Shown here: positions 12,034 to 23,125 of the stretch, piece by piece
How the letters are laid out: every line of letters starts with the position of its first letter
Position numbering within the stretch: the first letter of the stretch is position 1
Source of the DNA: Apostichopus japonicus
Taxonomy: Eukaryota; Echinodermata; Holothuroidea; Aspidochirotida; Stichopodidae
Direction: 5' to 3'
NCBI RefSeq assembly: GCF_037975245.1
Contig: NC_092562.1
Coordinates: forward strand, 28,409,554-28,473,553
DNA length: 64,000 nt
The notes under the pieces: model-generated
Seen by the model: only the letters and a program-made list of their open reading frames with translations
Database searches by the model: none
Told to the model about the DNA's origin: nothing
Made by a program: the position numbers and the translations under genes

Positions 12034-15000
12034 ATGGATCCGGTAATTTGCTTGAAGAGACCATCTTCTGTAGACACCACGCTATGCATACTTTGCCAAG
12101 AAAGAGGCGGTAAACTTAGCAAACCCGGTACACAAGGAATGAACACTTTAACCAAAGCAACTGCAACTAGAAGAAAATCAAAGAATGATAACTTCCGGGA
12201 AGTAACTGACCGCCTTACAGGACTTTTGAACTCTGAACCAATACCAGCTTTAACATGGCACATGAAATGTTACCGTCCATATACAGACAGTACCAAACTG
12301 AAGAGATTGGAACCAATATGTAGCTCAAGCAAATCTGCAGATGATGAAGCCTCCAGCAGCACCCCTTCGCAAACCTGGTCCTCAAAACGCCGAAGTAGTG
12401 TAGCTCCAATTAACTGGAAACTTTGCATGTTTTGTCAGAAGTTTACTCAACAGAGACTTAGATCTATTATGTCGCTTGAATTAAGTGAGAGCATATTAAC
12501 AGATGCTAAGTTTCATCAAACAATGGGCATTCACCTTTCTGGTATAAATGATCTAATAGCTGCAGAAGGGCAATATCATCTGGAATGCTTGGGATATTTC
12601 CGACGATCCGTAGCAAAAACTCGTTCTTCCGCTGGAACTGAATTCTCTGATGTGCCAATGGAGTGGCTCTGTACAGAACTAAGATATGCAGCAGAGAAAG
12701 GCCACGTTCTTTGCCTAGATGATGTGTGGAATCGGTACATGACAATCGCAGAGGAGTCAAATATACCGATACCGAAGTCATTTATTAGTCGCCGAGCTAA
12801 TTTCACTACCAAATTGCGGTCGAAAGTTGAGGATGTCATAACCTTTGTAGTTTCAGAGGGACCTCGTTCAGAAACACGAACCGTTTTACTCCCAATAAAG
12901 TATACTGGTTCTGTAATGTATATCTGCCAATCAACCGCAGAAGCCAAGGATGACGAACGTGCTAACGATACCACCGTATGTGCCTGAAGACGACACTTTT
13001 ATATCTTTGGTACATGTAGCTCTGAAGATTCGTGGTGATTTGATGGCAAAAGAAGGCCACAAAGGTTTGTCAGTCAGTGAAGAAGATTCTCTGGAATGTA
13101 TCCCAGATAGCCTCTATCTGTTTTTGAATCTTGTATTCAATGGTACCACTCAGCTTGAAAATGAAAACATAGGCGAAGGAGAGAGAGAATACAATGAAGC
13201 AAAGCATATTAAGTACAGCTCAAGATATTGTGTATGTTGCAAGTGGAGGCAAAAAGTGGACACCAAAACACATTGGTCTAGCCAGTACACTTCATCAGGC
13301 AACACGGTCCAAAGTTCTGGTAGATTTATTTCACAAGGCTGGTCACACACTAAGCTATAAGCAAGTTCTGCAATTAGATACAGCATTGGCAGAAAGTACC
13401 CCGAAGTCGATGGATCCACAAACTGGAGCTGTTATGCCTCCAAACATTATGCAAGACACATTTATGCACTTCACAGCCGATAATATCGACATTCTCGACG
13501 AGACTCTAGATGGAAAAAACACTTTCCATGCCACCCAGATGGCAGTATGGCAGCGAGGGCCATCAAATGATGTTCGCCTTAACGACATTACACGATCAAG
13601 CACAAGTAGCCAGACGTTAAAAGTGCCAGATGCAATGGATACCTTGATCCCCGTTAGTAAACCTGTTCAAAAGACAGAGCCAGTGTTACCGGAATGCTGC
13701 GAACAAGACATCGTTCTAGAACAGTCAGAGTGTGCGACAAAGTGTGCCAGAGAAGCATTTGCTACCGACCTGACATTCAACATTTTGCGGCAAAGAGGGA
13801 CAGTTACTTCCAGCTGGACAGTTTTCAACGAAAAAATTTCCTCTCAGTCTCAACCAATGACTTCAGTCGGCTATATGCCTATAATCCAGGCTCCAGCTCA
13901 TGAATATGACACTCTCAATACAGTTGTTCGTAGGTGCTTCCAAGTCTCCGCACATGCAGGGCAGGAGTTTACAGTTCTTACTGTTGACCAAGCCTTATAC
14001 TGCAAGCTAATGGAGCTCAAATGGGCCCACCCAGAAGAGTATAAGAACCTCATACCACGACTAGGAGGGCTTCATATATCAATGAACTTTCTCAACGTCA
14101 TTGGAACACATATGGAGGGCTCAAGATTAGCAGAGGTATGGATAGAGGCAGGTATATTTGGACAAAATACTGCCCAACAGGCAATGAATGGTAAGAGCTA
14201 CAACAAGGCCACGAGGGCCCATAAACTGACAGTTCAGGCTTTGTGGCGTTTGCTAGGGCCAAGTATTCTACACCATATTGACGCTACTGACAAGCAAATG
14301 TATGGTGACATTTCACAGGCTGATACACAAGACCTGATAGGAATTCTCAACAGTCAGTCATTCGGAAGAATAATGGAAAATTTTGAAGAAAAGAGACGAG
14401 AGGAGAATGTCAACTTTGACTTCTGGTGGAAATACATAAAAATGGTTGAGACTCTCCTTATGTTCACACGTGCCCAGCGTGATGGTGTATGGGATCTGCA
14501 CCTGTTTGCCTTCCGTGAGATGTTGCCCTACTTTCTTAGGTATGACCACTATAATTATGGGCGTTGGGGTCCCGTGTATCTTGCAGAGATGTCGCAGTTG
14601 CCAGCAGATGTATTAACTGAGTTTCAGCGGGGAAACTTTGTTGTGAAGGGATCAAATCGCCGATTCAATCAAGTTGATCCTGATCAAGCGCAGGAATGGT
14701 TGAACGGAACGGGAAAGCGTGGTGGTGGAATAGTTGGAATTACCAAGACAAGTTCTGCACTCACTCGCTGGGCTCTTTCTTACAATCTGCGTTCACATAT
14801 TGCATTGGAAACCAGAAGGATGTATCACATGAGTCACACGGACCGGCATTGTCGAAATGAAGAAATGCCTAGCCGCCAGGAGAAAGACAACACTGATGAG
14901 CAGTCCCTCGTGTCTGTATTTCAACGATTCAAGGTTTTTGATCCTACTGTCCAGCCAACTGCTCTTCAAAGCATTGTGACGAAAGATCTGGCTGATGAAC

Positions 15001-16643
15001 AAATTCAAGACTCGTTGTTAAATGCTCAGACCTATGGCAAGCAGCAGCTGCAGGAATTTGTCAAAGACAGACTTGTGATAGATCTTAATAAGTCCTCACC
15101 CAATAAATCACTTTATGACCCTATCACTAAAAACAATGCACCGACTTTTGAAACCCTGTACGAGGTCAAGATATCGGGTAGTGACAAGGATAAAACAAAG
15201 ATCCTGAAGACCGACAGGAACATCTTGCAACGTCTCATCATTGCATATGCAGGAGGGCGCAAAGTGGATCTTGATACTGTTCTGAAGCATGAACTGATGC
15301 CTGTACCACTCGCCCTTGCCAATGTTAATGGTACGCTTAGGACAGGGAACAAAGCAACCCTAGCCGACGTAATAACAGCGGAAGTCGAATGCCCTGCAAA
15401 TATTGATTTCAACAAAAGTACTGCTTGCTTGGTGATAGATGGGCAGGTCAGAGTAATTGCTGTCGGCAAGCCAACTAATGCTAAGACGTTTGGAGACCTA
15501 GCAGATGAGTTTACAAAGTCTATATATCAATCGGGTTCTAACTATTGTAGAATAGATGTGGTATTTGATAGATATCGTGAAGAGTCAATCAAATCTATGA
15601 CACGACAAAGGCGCTCTAAAACCATAAGACCAATACGACGCGTAATTGAAGGTAGAGATGTCCCTCTCCCAAGCTCATGGTCCAATTTCATATCCTCACC
15701 AGACAACAAGTCAGATCTTGCGAGGTTTCTTTCCGAGCAACTCTTAGAAAATGCTCCACCCGACAAGGAGTTGGTTGTAGCTGGTGGATTTGAGAATGAA
15801 CAGGAGGTAAAATCTTCTCACACAGCAACTAACATCATGCCTCTCAGAGCGTCTCACGAAGAAGCAGATACTAGACTTGTCCTGCACGCAGTCAACATCC
15901 CTTTTGACACAGTTGTGGTTTCAGCACAAGACACCGATGTCCTTCTGCTCTTGGTTGCACATTTTCACCGTGTCCAGTGCAACCACTTATGGATGATGGC
16001 TGGAACGAAGAAGAAAAGGAAGTACATTCCTGTTGATGCCGTTCGTCAAAAATTGCCGACTGGTTCTGAAAATGCCTTACTTCCATTCCACGCACTAACA
16101 GGGTGCGACACAACTTCTTACTTCTTTGGTCACACAAAGAAAACAGCATGGAGAGTGTTTGCTACCCATTTTGAACTACTGAGTAGTCTTGGTGAAGGCT
16201 TGTTAAATGCAGATAAGATATCATCCACAGAAAAGTTTGTATCCCTCATGTATGGTGTTGACACAGCTTCGGTAGATACTGCACGTCGAATCATGTTTGA
16301 GAAGGCCAAAAAACATGAGTGTTTGCCTCCGACCAGTAATTCGCTACATCATCATATCCAGCGTGTACACTTTCAAACCATGGTATGGAAAGAAGCTCAC
16401 TGCCCAACACCTGATCTACCAGATCCAGCTGATATGGGTTGGAAGCGAGGAGATACAGGATTGCGACCCATTCTGATGACTCTGGATCCCATTCCCGACG
16501 TGTGTGTGGAACTGATTTCTTGCGGATGTACAACAGCATGTAATACCATGCAGTGCAAGTGCAGAAAGGCACGTATTCCTTGCATTGGCCAATGTGGCTG
16601 TAGAAAACGTGGACCCGAATGCTTCAACGTAAGAGACAACTAA
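12034..16643 (+). pseudogene. Transposon-encoded zinc-finger / FEN-like nuclease / CXC protein with two frame breaks
   Basis: Three overlapping frames form one protein of about 1.5 thousand residues: 12034-~12960 (frame 1), ~12960-~13200 (frame 2) and ~13200-16643 (frame 3). Each break is a single +1-type shift with no intron signals. The N-terminus has two CxxC...HxxxC modules (CILC...WHMKCY and CMFC...YHLECL). The middle has ADNIDILDETLDGKNTFH, a signature I know from many 'uncharacterised' cnidarian, mollusc and echinoderm proteins. Near residues 885-985 of the last frame, HEEADTRLVLHA, DTDVLLLL and HALTGCDTTS resemble the acidic motifs of FEN1/XPG-type PIN nucleases (EAE, DxD, GCD). The C-terminus (about 1109-1142) is a CXC/tesmin-like cysteine repeat (CGCTTACNTMQCKC...CGC). 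The frame is open for 1,149 codons after the second break, so decay is recent. The nuclease role is inferred from motifs. Confidence 0.8.
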
Positions 16644-16814
16644 TTGGTGGTTATTCAGAGACATAAATTTCATCCGTAAGTAAATGATCAATGAATTCTT
16701 TATGTTCCAATGTAATGTAAAAAGTATAAATTATCATTTTTAAACTCTAGAAACCGTTTTTGGCAAAAAGCGACATTAATCTAAACCCGAGAAAGACAGA
16801 TTAGATAACTTTTA

Positions 16815-17320
16815 GAATGGCGTATTGTTGAACTTGTGCAAGATAGGTGTGAGCATATTACCCAATGATATAATTACGGTTATAAATGAATTTTTTGACA
16901 CTGAAAACATAGGTATAGACACAACAATGAAGTCTCTACGGGTCTTGAATCTTGAGTTATGCATCAAAGCATCAAATTGGCGGCCATTTTGCATTTATGC
17001 AAATTAAGTGTAAACATTTATCATCCAATCATACAATTAATGTTATAAACGTACTCTTTGACACTGAAAACATAGGTATAGACACAAGAACGAAGTCTCT
17101 ACGAGTCTTGAATCTTGAGTTATACACCAAAATCATAAAGTTGTCGGCCATTTTGAATTTATGCAAATTAGACACATTTTCTCTCAAAATTCAGCTTGGG
17201 GACCAGGCTTTTTGAAATCAGCATAAAATTTTCATAGAGAAACAATATTTCAATTGCTTGTACTCAAAAATGCCTTCGTCATCATTTTAGGGGGATCTCT
17301 ATGAGAAATGGAACCAGTCT
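16815..17320 (-). repeat. Right terminal inverted repeat of the 6.45-kb transposon
   Basis: Two full ~165-bp units and part of a third lie here, inverted relative to the left arm. Each contains an ATTTGCATAAAT-like block followed by AATGGCCG, and 'gtgtctatacctatgtttt' read on the minus strand. The right arm therefore has about one unit more than the left. Confidence 0.85.
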
Positions 17321-17785
17321 ATGATGTACAAGACCATGAATGGCCTCTCCCCAAATTATCTAACCCAGTTATTCAACTTTACACACGAAATTCATAATCA
17401 CAATTTGAGATCCACGACCCAAAGTAACTTATACCTGAAAGATGGTAAAACGGAATATCACAAGCGTAGATTTTCCTTCATAGCTGCCAAAGAATGGAAT
17501 AGTTTGCCAGCTGAATGCAAGCATGCCAAATCTTTACCTATTTTTAAAAGTTTAGTCAATGAATTTTTCAAGTCTTAATCATCTCATTACGCTTTTATGT
17601 TCTATACCCATTTTTACAGTTTTGTGATTTACTGTTGTATATTTGTATGTTTAATAGTCTTACTCTTTGTTTATTGTTTTATAATATTATTCTTTTTATA
17701 CTGATTGTATTCCTCGGGGAAGATTAGCTTTGGCTAACCGAGTCACCCTTTTAAAGGTTAATAATAATAATAATAATAACCGAAG
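17321..17785 (+). mobile_element. LINE fragment, right part and 3' end
   Basis: Starts with the second ATGAT and resumes the LINE frame: MMYKTMNGLSPNYLTQLF ... FSFIAAKEWNSLPAE ... FKSLVNEFFKS, stop at 17576-17578. This is the classic C-terminal end of L2/CR1-like LINE ORF2. The 3' untranslated part ends in a (TAA)n tail at ~17758-17780, as is usual for these LINEs. Confidence 0.85.
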
Positions 17786-18354
17786 ATTTATGAAACCCTA
17801 TAAAATGAAACTCACTTATTAAACACCATCTTGATATCAGAAGCTCCAATCATGTCTCTATGGAAACGGAGTTATTTGATGCTAATTTCGTTTTCTTTTG
17901 GGGCACTTGCTGACGTAAAAAAGATTACATATGATAATGTCATACCGTAGGCCTATGTATCCGAACTGTTGATCAGGTTGTGCATATATAGGGCTATAAA
18001 ATAGTGACGGAAGGCTATAGTGATCATCTATACACGCACCACGACGTATAATGTAGTTAAATTTGCATGCTAGCATAGTCATGCCAGAGCCAGTGAGAAA
18101 CTGATTCAGGGGGTAAGGGTTTTGCGCCCTCTCCTATCCTTTTCCAACCTCACAAAAAAATCATAGTGGTATTAGGACAGATTATTTTAAGATCTAATTT
18201 AGGACAAATATGCCTCAGAATGCCCAAATTTAAGCCAAACATTTTAAGACTCTCCAACCCATTGCTCACTTCGGAATCGGTTTCAACTAACCCCCACCCT
18301 CATTTATAAATTCATGTTTTCGCAAATACTAGTAAACCTTAGTTGATATAGTTA
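17786..18354. other. Intergenic stretch
   Basis: No gene or clear repeat boundary seen. Confidence 0.5.
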
Positions 18355-18961
18355 GTGCGGTACAGTGGCGTAGCTAGGATTTTTTGAGTGGGGGGCCATG
18401 GGGGGCTGTTCTTTCTTGTGGGGGGGGGGGCGGGGGTTACTATCTAAGCGGAGCGCCACCTTGGTTGATGCGGAGCGTACAGAGAAAATTTGAGATTTCA
18501 GCACCCCCCAGATCGCAGGAGATGGCACCTGTGAGGCAAAATAGCAACCAAAAAGATGTGCGACTTTGGTGACAGAAATGCAAAAAAAAAGCTTGAAATT
18601 TTCTCTTTCATGCTGACTGGCCTTGCCAACTCAGCCAGACTTTTAACTTGAGGGAAGTTGGCATCATTTGTCGTTTCAAGGTGTCAAGGCCTTTCTCCTA
18701 ACTCAAACCCCTGTGGGCTACCGGTAGGTTTGTAGGATATGCCCACATGTGGACTTAAATAGCATTAGAGGAAGGGGATGGAAGACTAACACGCATCGAT
18801 GTTTCGGTAATGGTCCACATTTGTGGCTCGGTGCTAATTAGGCCATTTATTGGGTTTTTTGAGGCAGCTGTCATCAGAATCTGGGTTTTTGTGCCAATCG
18901 ATGACCGATAACATGTATTGGTATGTAAATTTCTTCTTCATATATCTAGCAACACTCTAAA

Positions 18962-19175
18962 AACAAATGAGTGGATTTCATTCCATTGGGGTGATCACTC
19001 GGCGCACTTCAAATTAAGAGTGAAATTTAACTCTATTGGAGTTATCCCTCACTCCTAATATGAGTGAATATAACTCTATTAGGAGTCAAGATTTACTCCA
19101 ATGGAGTGGAAATTCACTCTTATACCGGAATGTGCTCAGTGATCACTCCCATGGAGTGAAATTCACCTATGTTTT
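18962..19175. repeat. Palindromic ACTCC/GGAGT repeat cluster
   Basis: About eight variants of 'gagtgaaatttaactctattggagt' in both orientations, including ACTCCAATGGAGTGGAAATT and ATCACTCCCATGGAGTGAAA. It can fold into many small hairpins and lies inside the hAT-like element. Confidence 0.75.
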
Positions 19176-19452
19176 TATCAGTACAGTACAGTGCATATCA
19201 TCATAGACGTACTACGTACGTTCGTATATTAGACGCACTCAATACCCACGATACGATATGGTCCTTGAGAAATAATTTCCACTCATCATTTTTTAAGGCG
19301 ATACAGTAGTGAGTAGTGAACAGTCATAGCCGCATGTTTGCAGGAATTTCAGAATTACCAATATTTTACATCTCTACCAGTAGTGGAAAATCATGTTTCG
19401 ACAGTTTCGTGGGCATAAAATAAGTAGTTTTGTGGAATATTCAATGACATAT

Positions 19453-20183
19453 CAGAGGCGGATGCAGGGTTTGTGACAGGGGGATCTGACTGGTCCAGCC
19501 GCGCCTGAACGTAAGACTATGTAAGCGGAGCGCCATCATCGGTTGGCGCGGAGCGTACAAGAAAATTTTTGGCTTTACAAACCCCCCAGATGGCCGGAAA
19601 CGGCACTTCCCTAGTATTCCAAGCTGCATGTACCTAGCCTGAAAAAATGGATCTAATGTCAGCAATTTCTCAATTGATGAGAAAAAAACAATCTATGAAA
19701 TATGGTATTACATATCAGATGAGTTGAGATGATACAAAAATCATAATGCCTTTAGCCCCCAATCCCCTCCCGTTCCGTCACCACTGTTTGATGCAGGGCC
19801 GGATCCAGGATTCTGGAAGGGTGAGGGGTTTGCTCATGAAAAATTCATTAGCGCATCCTAGCAGCCTACCGCTCTGTAACCTCACCGCCCAAAAAAATTT
19901 GAACACCACCTCAATTTTGAAACTTTTCTGTCTGAAAATTGAGATTGTAAGACACTTTTGGCACGTGTAGCACGCGTGCACACTATAGTTCATTTGACGG
20001 AAATGACACACCTGGCTGACTTGTGAGGATAACCGCTTTTCTGACGTCCTACATGTTTAAAATTGGCGTTTAATTTAATTATTTTTTTCTCTGTCTTTTT
20101 TTTCCTCTTTTTTATCCTCTTTTTTTTGGCCAAGAGCAGGGGGGAGGGGTCCGGACCCCCTGGACCCCCTGGATCCGCACCTG
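19453..20183 (+). mobile_element. Nested composite element, copy 1 (5-bp TSD CATAT)
   Basis: Ends CAGAGGCGGATGCAGG and GGATCCGCACCTG, with CATAT at 19448-19452 and 20184-20188. It carries the shared subterminal core (about 19520-19610). From 19796 it holds a second terminus-like sequence (CAGGGCCGGATCCAGG). An inverted relative with the same composite layout is at 23562-24613. The 5-bp duplication recalls the hAT5 group as I remember it. Confidence 0.75.
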
Positions 20184-20621
20184 CATATATTCATTTGACT
20201 CGAGGCAATATATGAATACCTGATACCTCGGCTCAGTACAAACGGTGCCAATCTTTTGATAGATTGTTGCGCTAGGTGGAAGCACTGAACATATTCAGCA
20301 GATATCGATATCGCGCAGCACAACAAGGTTCGTGGTGTATGGTCGCAATCGTCGCATCGACCATTGCCATGCCATGCTGTGTGACCATTCTCATGATTAC
20401 TACAGATATTGTATTATTCTTATTCTACCAGATGTAGACGAGAAAATTGTGTAACTCTATTTCCCAAATTATTGAACAAAAAATATTAGTGAATCGCACT
20501 TATTTTTTTTTTACAACATTTTTTTTTACCCCATTCCCAGTGGGGGGCCAGTGGGGGGCCAGCCGATTTCAGGGGGGGCCTCGGCCCCCAGGCCCCCCGT
20601 AGCTACGCCACTGGTGCGGTA

Positions 20622-21858
20622 CCATAGCTGGAATAGTTTTAATTGACAGTAATGCCATAAAACATCGTCGAACATCCTCGACCCCCCCCCCCCCCCGCAT
20701 GCATGTCAGTCTCGCAGGGCAATAGTCACTGGGGTGTGAGGAAATTGCTACCACAAACCCCTCTACTGTGTTCTTCTTGCTTTGTTGAATTTCTTCCAAA
20801 TCGCTCAGATTTGATAATACACGCACTCAGGCGCAAAACAGGATACTAGCAACATGTACTACACAAACTTAGTTCAAATGATGGATCGTAGCACCACTTC
20901 GCCTCTAATTAGTTCCCTTACAAACACACAAACACACTCACACACGAAACCATCCCCTTTCAACTCCACGCCCCAAAATAAAAGTAATTGTGAGCAAACA
21001 TTGCGTGCAGACCTAACTTATTGCCCGAATATGCCTCAGAATCACGTCTACATGTTTTTTTTTTGGGGGGGGGGACCGGGGGGGGGGGGGAAGACGCCAA
21101 CACACCGCTCATGGGAGTCGGCTTCAGCGGCCCCAAGGTTATACCTCTTCCTGTATATAATCCTAGAACCCCTCCTAGATATAGTATCACCAGATAAATT
21201 GTAGCTAATTCCACAGACAATGGAAATTTAAGGTTTGGTTGTTGTTGTTGTTTTTCTTCCATCAGCATGACTCATCAATACTCAAGAGTTAGGGAGTACT
21301 TCTCGGCTTAAAGTACCAGCATGCTCATACAGGGTGTGATATGGCGTGCATTGAGATTGAACCCCCTCGTACTTTGCCGTTTGTTTGTGGTTATATGTTC
21401 CCGTGGGATATAGGATCATGTTAGAGACATGCCCTACAATATTGCATTTCAACTAAACCAAACTTTATGAAAACTGATAGTCAAAACCAAACCATATTCG
21501 AGATAAGTAACAATACCTTGCACCTTTTTTTCTAACGTACTATTAAACGTAGGGCATCTATTTTGGTGGGCACCACAAATATTTGAATATTGTTATTATG
21601 ATGATGACGACGATGATGAAATAACACAACCACGCAACAAATTGATGGTTTTACTACGTTAACACGCATGTAATTAAATTATATCACATATTAAAATTGC
21701 TGCATTGCAATTGACTTTCACAACCATATAAAGAATTATTTGTCGGCCTTTCGAGTAACTGTTAACATGACATGTTTGATGACATTTTTTTCGTTGATGT
21801 GTTACACTTAAATCGACAACAATACGTCACAACCTGAGTGATAGTTGTGGAGTTGTCA
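20622..21858. other. Intergenic stretch with homopolymer runs
   Basis: Poly-C at 20683-20696, a T/G block at 21054-21091 and a short ATGATGACGACG stretch near 21600. No supported gene. The 20854-21204 reading frame crosses the G runs and looks spurious. Confidence 0.5.
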
Positions 21859-21866
21859 AACAATAT

Positions 21867-22668
21867 CAAGGGCGGCGGAAGCACTTTTAATCTGGCGGGC
21901 ACCGACGTCGAAGGGCACTTTGCAGAAATTCGATTGGACTGGTGCAGCCTGATATTTAGTACCCTTTATAACTCTTATTGTTTTATCTTATTTGCGTATA
22001 CACATCACTCCATCAACGCCACCCCCCCCCCTACCTCAAGGAAAAAATGCATACTAGCACTGCAATATCCAATGTGCAAATTGGAAAACAAGTTTTCTTT
22101 CAAGAAAAAATGAGGTGAAATCATTATAATGTCCAAGTCCCTGCACACGCGATCGATTCATGCATGAAAGCAAATGAAAAATGTCAAAATAAGAAAGGGT
22201 GGGGTAGGTTATGGGATATTAAAACTATACTCATTATTCATAGTAGGCTATAAATAGCTTCTGCTTATTACAAAGTCACAATGTAATATAGCAATGCATA
22301 AAGTTTTGGAAAATATGATATTATTATTATCATTATTATTGTAACGACTTCCCCAATAATTTTAAATAATATGGAAGGGTAATAACACTGCAAATGATTG
22401 TATATTATTGGCATGCGGTGTAATAACGAGTGCATGCCTATATGATATATGCACATTACGACGTTGCGCGCGAAAAATTTTGGTTATATTTTTCGGCCAA
22501 GTCGTTACAGCCCCCAAATCAAATTGGGCTCTTACGCATATTCTGACCTATAGTAAGGTATGGTGATCAAGAGTACAATTTTTATGTAGAAAAAGGGCAA
22601 ATTTTTAACCTGAGGAAAAGTGGGGGCACGTGCCCCCTGTCCCCCCCCCCCCCGTTCCGCCGCCCTTG
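21867..22668. mobile_element. hAT-like non-autonomous element with CAAGGGCGGCGG ends
   Basis: Left end CAAGGGCGGCGGAAGC, right end GTTCCGCCGCCCTTG. The flanks AACAATAT (21859-21866) and AACAATAC (22669-22676) match at 7 of 8 positions. No coding capacity. It lacks the AGCGGAGCGCC core of the other elements, so it is a separate family. Confidence 0.75.
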
Positions 22669-22676
22669 AACAATAC

Positions 22677-23125
22677 TCACTCTCACCATTGTTTTTTTTT
22701 TTAATGTGATGTCGTACGTCGTGTAGCAACACATAAACTCAAATAACATTAACTATAACACCCATATGTCTCTTCAAGACCACCGTAAGCAGCTAACAAA
22801 TAGGATTATGAAGTTCACCAGCTCAAATTATCCGGCTGATAAAAAGTAGGCCTACGGTGATTTAGCAGATTATCTGGTACTACAGTATCATATTGATATC
22901 AAGGAATCAAAACAGGATGCTATAATTAAATACAAGGTCTGATTTGATTAGCACCTCACCGACTGAACTTTGACCTTCATAAAATGCAGAAAATAGATTC
23001 AGGTTGATAGGTTGCTGTCTTGTTTGTTTACTTTTGACAGACATTTTTTGTTAATGTAAATTTAAAACGAAAACGAAAGAGTCGATTATAGACTTTCACC
23101 TTTAGAACATATTGTCTAGGATCTA
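22677..23125. other. Intergenic stretch
   Basis: No gene or clear repeat seen. Confidence 0.5.

Larger units (their letters stand above)
10873..17320 (+). mobile_element. 6.45-kb DNA transposon with long TIRs and a FEN/PIN-like + CXC protein
   Basis: The element starts AGACTGGTTCCATTTCTCAT and ends with the reverse complement ATGAGAAATGGAACCAGTCT. It is flanked by ATGAT duplications inside a LINE. Long imperfect inverted repeats (left ~10873-11235, right ~16815-17320) contain ~165-bp tandem units. One gene on the plus strand fills the middle (12034-16643). The superfamily is not settled. From memory, some Academ-type transposons carry XPG-type nucleases, but 5-bp duplications and this protein do not let me place it firmly. 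It is probably inactive now because the ORF has two frame breaks. Confidence 0.85.
18363..20613 (+). mobile_element. Non-autonomous hAT-like element with 8-bp TSD, containing a nested element
   Basis: Left end CAGTGGCGTAGCTAGG, right end CTACGCCACTG. The flanking 8-bp direct repeats GTGCGGTA lie at 18355-18362 and 20614-20621. The CAG...CTG ends and 8-bp duplication fit hAT. The shared subterminal core lies at about 18441-18530 (AGCGGAGCGCCACC, GCGGAGCGTAC, then CCCCCCAGATCGCAGG). No transposase. The second half is a separate element, 19453-20183. Confidence 0.85.

Noticed and set aside
12506-12974. Minus-strand ORFs opposite the transposon gene
   Set aside because: Shadow frames of the plus-strand zinc-finger part. 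Several similar ones lie along 13150-16690.
10873-17320. Firm assignment of the large element to the Academ superfamily
   Set aside because: The nuclease motifs are suggestive, but TSD length (5 or 3 bp), TIR tips and absence of a recognised Academ transposase leave it open without a database comparison.
20854-21204. 116-codon ORF
   Set aside because: Runs through a T/G homopolymer block and has no coding character.
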